A DNA stretch of 64,000 bases, taken from assembly GCF_001426405.1 (NCBI RefSeq), contig NZ_LMEP01000027.1, forward strand, positions 103,550 through 167,549. The letters run 5' to 3'. Numbering within the stretch: the stretch's first letter is position 1; each line of letters begins with the position of its first letter. The notes under the pieces were generated by a model. The model ran no database searches and was not told the DNA's origin. It worked only from the letters and a program-made list of their open reading frames with translations. A program made the position numbers and the translations under genes. The DNA is from Streptomyces sp. Root1304 (GTDB lineage: Bacteria > Actinomycetota > Actinomycetes > Streptomycetales > Streptomycetaceae). This document shows, piece by piece, positions 60,979-64,000 of this stretch.

Positions 60979-63369
60979 TCACAGACGGAACCAACGCTCC
61001 TGTCCGGGTGCGACGGTGACCCTCCGGTCGCCGGGGAGGACGACCGCGAGCGGGCCCTCGGGCGAGGCGGGGACCTGGATGGCCAGCCGGCCGGGAAGAA
61101 TCCGCAGGCGCACCCCTCGATGACGGCCGACGCACAGTGTGAAGGCGAACCGGGGAATCTCCGCCAGCGGCACCGGAGCGACCCGAAGCCCCTCCGGTCC
61201 CGTTTCGAGGCCCGTGATGCCGCGTTCGACGAGGTCGACCGTGCCGGCCATCGCGCCGAGATGAACGCCCTCGCCGGTCGTACCGCCCTGAACGTCGGCC
61301 ACGTCCGCGAGCAGCGCCTCCTCGCAGTAGCGCCAGGCATCGGCACCCATCTGCCGTGCCAGCACCCAGCCGTGGACGAGACTGCTGAGCGTCGAGCCGT
61401 GGCTGGTACGCCGCAGGTAGTACGAGACGGTCGCACGCCACACCTCGTCGTCCAGCGCGTACCCGAGTCGGCCGAACAGGCCGTACAGCTCCTCGGACCG
61501 GAAGAGGTAGCCGAGCATGAGGGTGTCGGCCTGCTTCGACGCTTGGTAGCGGTTGACCGTGTCGCCCTCGGCCTCCAGGATCCGGTCGAGGCGGCGGATG
61601 TCGCCGTACCTGGCCCGGTACGCCTCCCAGTCAAGCTCCGCCAGCTCCCCGAAGCCATCGAACTGACTCACCACACCCTGGTGGAACGGCACGTACAGCC
61701 GGCGGGAGACGTCCTCCCATCGAGCCAGCTCGCCGTCGTCCAGGGGCAGTTGCTCCGCGAGTTCCGAGCGACGGGTCTCGGGCAGTTCGCCGAGCAGGTC
61801 GAGGCCCCGCGCGAGCACCCAGGCGGCGGTCGCATTGGTGTAGGCGTTGTCGTCGATGCCCGGAGTCGTGGCATCGGGATACGCGTCGTGGTACTCGTCC
61901 GGGCCCACGACGCCTCGGATGCGGTAGCGACCGAGCCCGGGATCGAACACGGCGGCGCCGGCCCAGTAGCGGGCGACCTCGAGGAGGATCTCGGCCCCGG
62001 CGGAGTGGAGGAATCCGCGGTCTCCGGTGGCCTGCGCGTGGCGCCAGACGTTGTACGCGACGGCCGAGCCCACATGGCGTTGGAGCCGTGAGTGGTCGGC
62101 CAGCCAGCGGCCGGAGCGCGGATTGAGGTGCAGGGCCTGGGTCTCCTCCCGGCCCGAACCCGCGCTCTGCCATGGATACATCGCCCCTTGCCGGCCGGCG
62201 AGGCGGGCGGCCTCGCGGGCGGCCGGCAGTCGACGGTGCCGGTACATGAGCAGCCCCCGGGCCACCTCGGGGAAGTGAAGGTCGAGGTAGGGCAGGACGA
62301 ACAGTTCGTCCCAGAAGACGTGCCCCCGGTATGCCTCACCGTGCAGCCCGCGCGCGGGAACGCCCACGTCGAGGCCCGCCGTGTGCGGGGAGAGGGTCTG
62401 CAGCAGGTGGAACACGTGCAACCGCAGGATGCGGCCCGCCTCCCCGGGCACGTGCAACTCGCCCTGCTCCCAGACACGCTGCCACGCGGCCCTGTGGGTC
62501 GATACCAGCCGGGGGAAGGCCGGAGCACGAGCGATCGCGTCGACGGCCGTCGAGAGCGGGTCGGCGGCGGGCCGGTCCACCGAGGTGTGCAGCGCCAGAG
62601 TCTTGACGACCATGGCCGAGCGGCGGGAGGCGACTGGCAGCTGATACGTCTGCACGGTGCCGGCCGGCGTGGCCTCCTCCTGAGCGGGCCGCACGGGACG
62701 GGTGACCGTGCGCACGGCCATGGCGACCCTGATGCCGGGGTCGACGGTACGGCAGGAGAGCCAGGCGACACCGTCGGGCTCGAATCCGACCCGGTGATCC
62801 GTGAGGTGACGCCCTTCAAGGTGCCGGTAGCGCTCCACTCCGGCGTTCGTGACCGCGCCGTCGAGGACGGACTGGACCTCGACGGCACCGCTCCAGCCGT
62901 AGGCCCGGAACAAGGTGCTCTGCGCCGCCAGCCCGGAGTCCCCCATGTGCACGACGCGGACATGGCTGACGCGCAGGCCCCGCCCCAGGGCGTCCTCGAA
63001 GAACAGGCGCCGGGTGAGCACACCCGCGCGCAGGTCGAGACGGACATCGAGATGACGCAGCTCCCCGGCATCGGGCGTCAGCCAGTCGCCTGCCGGACCG
63101 TCGTCCGGCAGGCAGCGATAGCGCAGAAGCGTCCAGTTCGGAAGGTTGACGAGGTCCTCGTTCTCGACCCGCTCCCCCGCGACGACCGAAGTGACCCGGT
63201 CGTAGCAGCCGCCCAGATAGGTGCCCGGGTAGTGCGTGGTCCCGGCGTTGCACTCGGGAGCGGAGCCCCTGGTGGCGAACCGGCCGTTGCCGAGGGTGCA
63301 GAGCGCTTCCACGAGCGGCTCGCGTTCCGGGTCGTAACGGTCGTACCCCCACGTCCAACCGGTGGTCAT
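60979..63369 (-). CDS. Glycoside hydrolase family 65 disaccharide phosphorylase
   Basis: A 796-residue enzyme. The N-terminal beta-sandwich is ~1-260. The (alpha/alpha)6 barrel holds catalytic Glu in VVGPDEYHD near 490 and the phosphate-site loop GGTTGEGVHLGAM near 700, with a small C-terminal beta domain. The family phosphorolyses maltose, trehalose, kojibiose or nigerose to give beta-glucose-1-phosphate. Its ATG overlaps the HAD gene stop (63366-63369), whose product would convert that sugar phosphate. The exact disaccharide cannot be set from sequence. Confidence 0.92.
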   Translation of the reverse strand: MTTGWTWGYDRYDPEREPLVEALCTLGNGRFATRGSAPECNAGTTHYPGTYLGGCYDRVTSVVAGERVENEDLVNLPNWTLLRYRCLPDDGPAGDWLTPDAGELRHLDVRLDLRAGVLTRRLFFEDALGRGLRVSHVRVVHMGDSGLAAQSTLFRAYGWSGAVEVQSVLDGAVTNAGVERYRHLEGRHLTDHRVGFEPDGVAWLSCRTVDPGIRVAMAVRTVTRPVRPAQEEATPAGTVQTYQLPVASRRSAMVVKTLALHTSVDRPAADPLSTAVDAIARAPAFPRLVSTHRAAWQRVWEQGELHVPGEAGRILRLHVFHLLQTLSPHTAGLDVGVPARGLHGEAYRGHVFWDELFVLPYLDLHFPEVARGLLMYRHRRLPAAREAARLAGRQGAMYPWQSAGSGREETQALHLNPRSGRWLADHSRLQRHVGSAVAYNVWRHAQATGDRGFLHSAGAEILLEVARYWAGAAVFDPGLGRYRIRGVVGPDEYHDAYPDATTPGIDDNAYTNATAAWVLARGLDLLGELPETRRSELAEQLPLDDGELARWEDVSRRLYVPFHQGVVSQFDGFGELAELDWEAYRARYGDIRRLDRILEAEGDTVNRYQASKQADTLMLGYLFRSEELYGLFGRLGYALDDEVWRATVSYYLRRTSHGSTLSSLVHGWVLARQMGADAWRYCEEALLADVADVQGGTTGEGVHLGAMAGTVDLVERGITGLETGPEGLRVAPVPLAEIPRFAFTLCVGRHRGVRLRILPGRLAIQVPASPEGPLAVVLPGDRRVTVAPGQERWFRL

Positions 63370-64000
63370 CCGGGCTCACCCCACACGCTCCGGACCAGTG
63401 TCGTGAGGTCGGGAACCACCAGGTCGGCCCCCTGCTCTCGCAGGAGGTGGGCAGTGCGCCGCAGCGGGCTCCGGTCGACACCGGCGACGAGCCCGAAACC
63501 GCCACGACGGGCTGCCTCGACTCCAGCGAGCGCGTCCTCGACGACCACGGTCTCCCTCGGGCGGCTGCCGAGGACGGCCGCCGCTCGCAGGAAGAGCGCG
63601 GGATCCGGCTTGCCGGCAAGGCCGAGCCGGGCGGCGTCCTCGCCGTCCACGATCACCGCGAGGAGACCGGCGAGCCCCGCAGCGTGGATCAGTGCCCGGG
63701 CGTGCCGGGAGGCGGACACCGCCGCGCACGGCACTCCCGCCGTACGCAGGGCCGCGAGAGCCGGCCCGGCGTCGGCGAAGGCCGTGACGCCTTCCGTGCG
63801 GAGCAGATCGACGAACGCTTGTTCCTTCCGTGCCGCAACGGCCCAGACCGTGCCGCAGCCGGGGACGTCGTCGGGCTCTCCCGGTGGGAGGTGAAGGCCG
63901 CGGGCGGCGAGGAAGGCGGCGGCGCCGTCGTACCGCGACCTGCCGTCGACGAATCCGCGGTACTCGGAGTCCGCGTCGAAGGGCGGCTGGGGCCCGCTGC
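63366..64000 (-). CDS. HAD hydrolase, beta-phosphoglucomutase type (N terminus off right edge)
   Basis: About 211 residues are visible, lacking the N-terminal DxDG motif, which lies beyond the window. Visible parts: cap helices (LAARGLHLPPGEPDDVPG), the Ser motif in CAAVSASRHA, Lys in LAGKPDPALF, and VVVEDALAGVEAARRGGFGLVAGVDRS. These are the beta-phosphoglucomutase signature region. It is upstream of the GH65 gene with an ATGA overlap, giving a phosphorylase plus mutase pathway to glucose-6-phosphate. Confidence 0.88.
   Translation of the reverse strand, partial: SGPQPPFDADSEYRGFVDGRSRYDGAAAFLAARGLHLPPGEPDDVPGCGTVWAVAARKEQAFVDLLRTEGVTAFADAGPALAALRTAGVPCAAVSASRHARALIHAAGLAGLLAVIVDGEDAARLGLAGKPDPALFLRAAAVLGSRPRETVVVEDALAGVEAARRGGFGLVAGVDRSPLRRTAHLLREQGADLVVPDLTTLVRSVWGEPG

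Overview
The window is very G+C-rich actinobacterial DNA, almost certainly a Streptomyces chromosome. The evidence is a four-gene conservon (cvnA-D), an NsrR/flavohaemoglobin pair with D8 and C92/C98/C104 in NsrR, an MreB-like gene, a DUF6397-type gene, a Tap/Tpg-like telomere-protein pair, a DevS/DevR-type (OsdK/OsdR) dormancy cluster, and many GTG/TTG starts. No rRNA, tRNA, insertion sequence, prophage or CRISPR array was seen, and nothing looks like a secondary-metabolite cluster.

Left part (1-16.8 kb): a cut TPR protein, a secreted PHB-depolymerase-like esterase, then a polyamine-type ABC transporter operon (ATPase, lipoprotein, two permeases). Divergent from it are a FadR-type GntR regulator and an overlapping Cache-domain gene. 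A ThrE-like exporter, an L,D-transpeptidase with a Trypco1-like partner, an SRPBCC/PadR divergent pair with a perfect operator-like dyad, a Bcp-type peroxiredoxin, two membrane proteins, and nsrR-hmp with candidate NsrR sites follow.

Middle (16.8-47.8 kb): a degenerate MreB-like gene faces a two-gene unit encoding a small Tpg/GtpA-like protein and a Tap-like protein with an N-terminal HTH, a Cys/His cluster and family-B-polymerase-like motifs. This is the most unusual locus. Next are a lipoprotein/I36-type secreted protein pair, a polysaccharide deacetylase, an ATP-dependent DNA ligase preceded by seven 20-bp tandem repeats, the DUF6397 gene, a solo roadblock protein, a PPOX-fold protein, the conservon and an MHYT membrane sensor. 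After a methyltransferase comes a receptor kinase joined to an extracytoplasmic solute-binding domain. Then follow two unknown genes, a secreted tannase-like esterase, desaturase and MOSC genes, an SNF2 helicase/SWIM protein pair, a septum-formation-domain protein, and folD under a clear ZTP riboswitch.

Right part (47.9-64 kb): a GAF regulator with an aldehyde dehydrogenase and a strong terminator, then a stress/dormancy cluster. The cluster has a flavodoxin, a remnant of a cNMP-binding protein, a CBS-BON protein, the response regulator (OsdR-like), and a leftward operon of truncated USP, USP, P-type ATPase and DevS-like haem-GAF kinase. Divergent from that operon are a second CBS-BON protein and an Acg-like nitroreductase. 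The shared 247-bp divergent region carries GGGACCA-T-TGGTCCC and two CCGTTCGG dyads exactly 21 bp apart, good candidates for OsdR boxes. A HAD phosphatase (cut by the right edge) and a GH65 phosphorylase end the window. The likely logic is that hypoxia/NO/redox sensed by OsdK and NsrR drives stress proteins, NO detoxification and disaccharide use.
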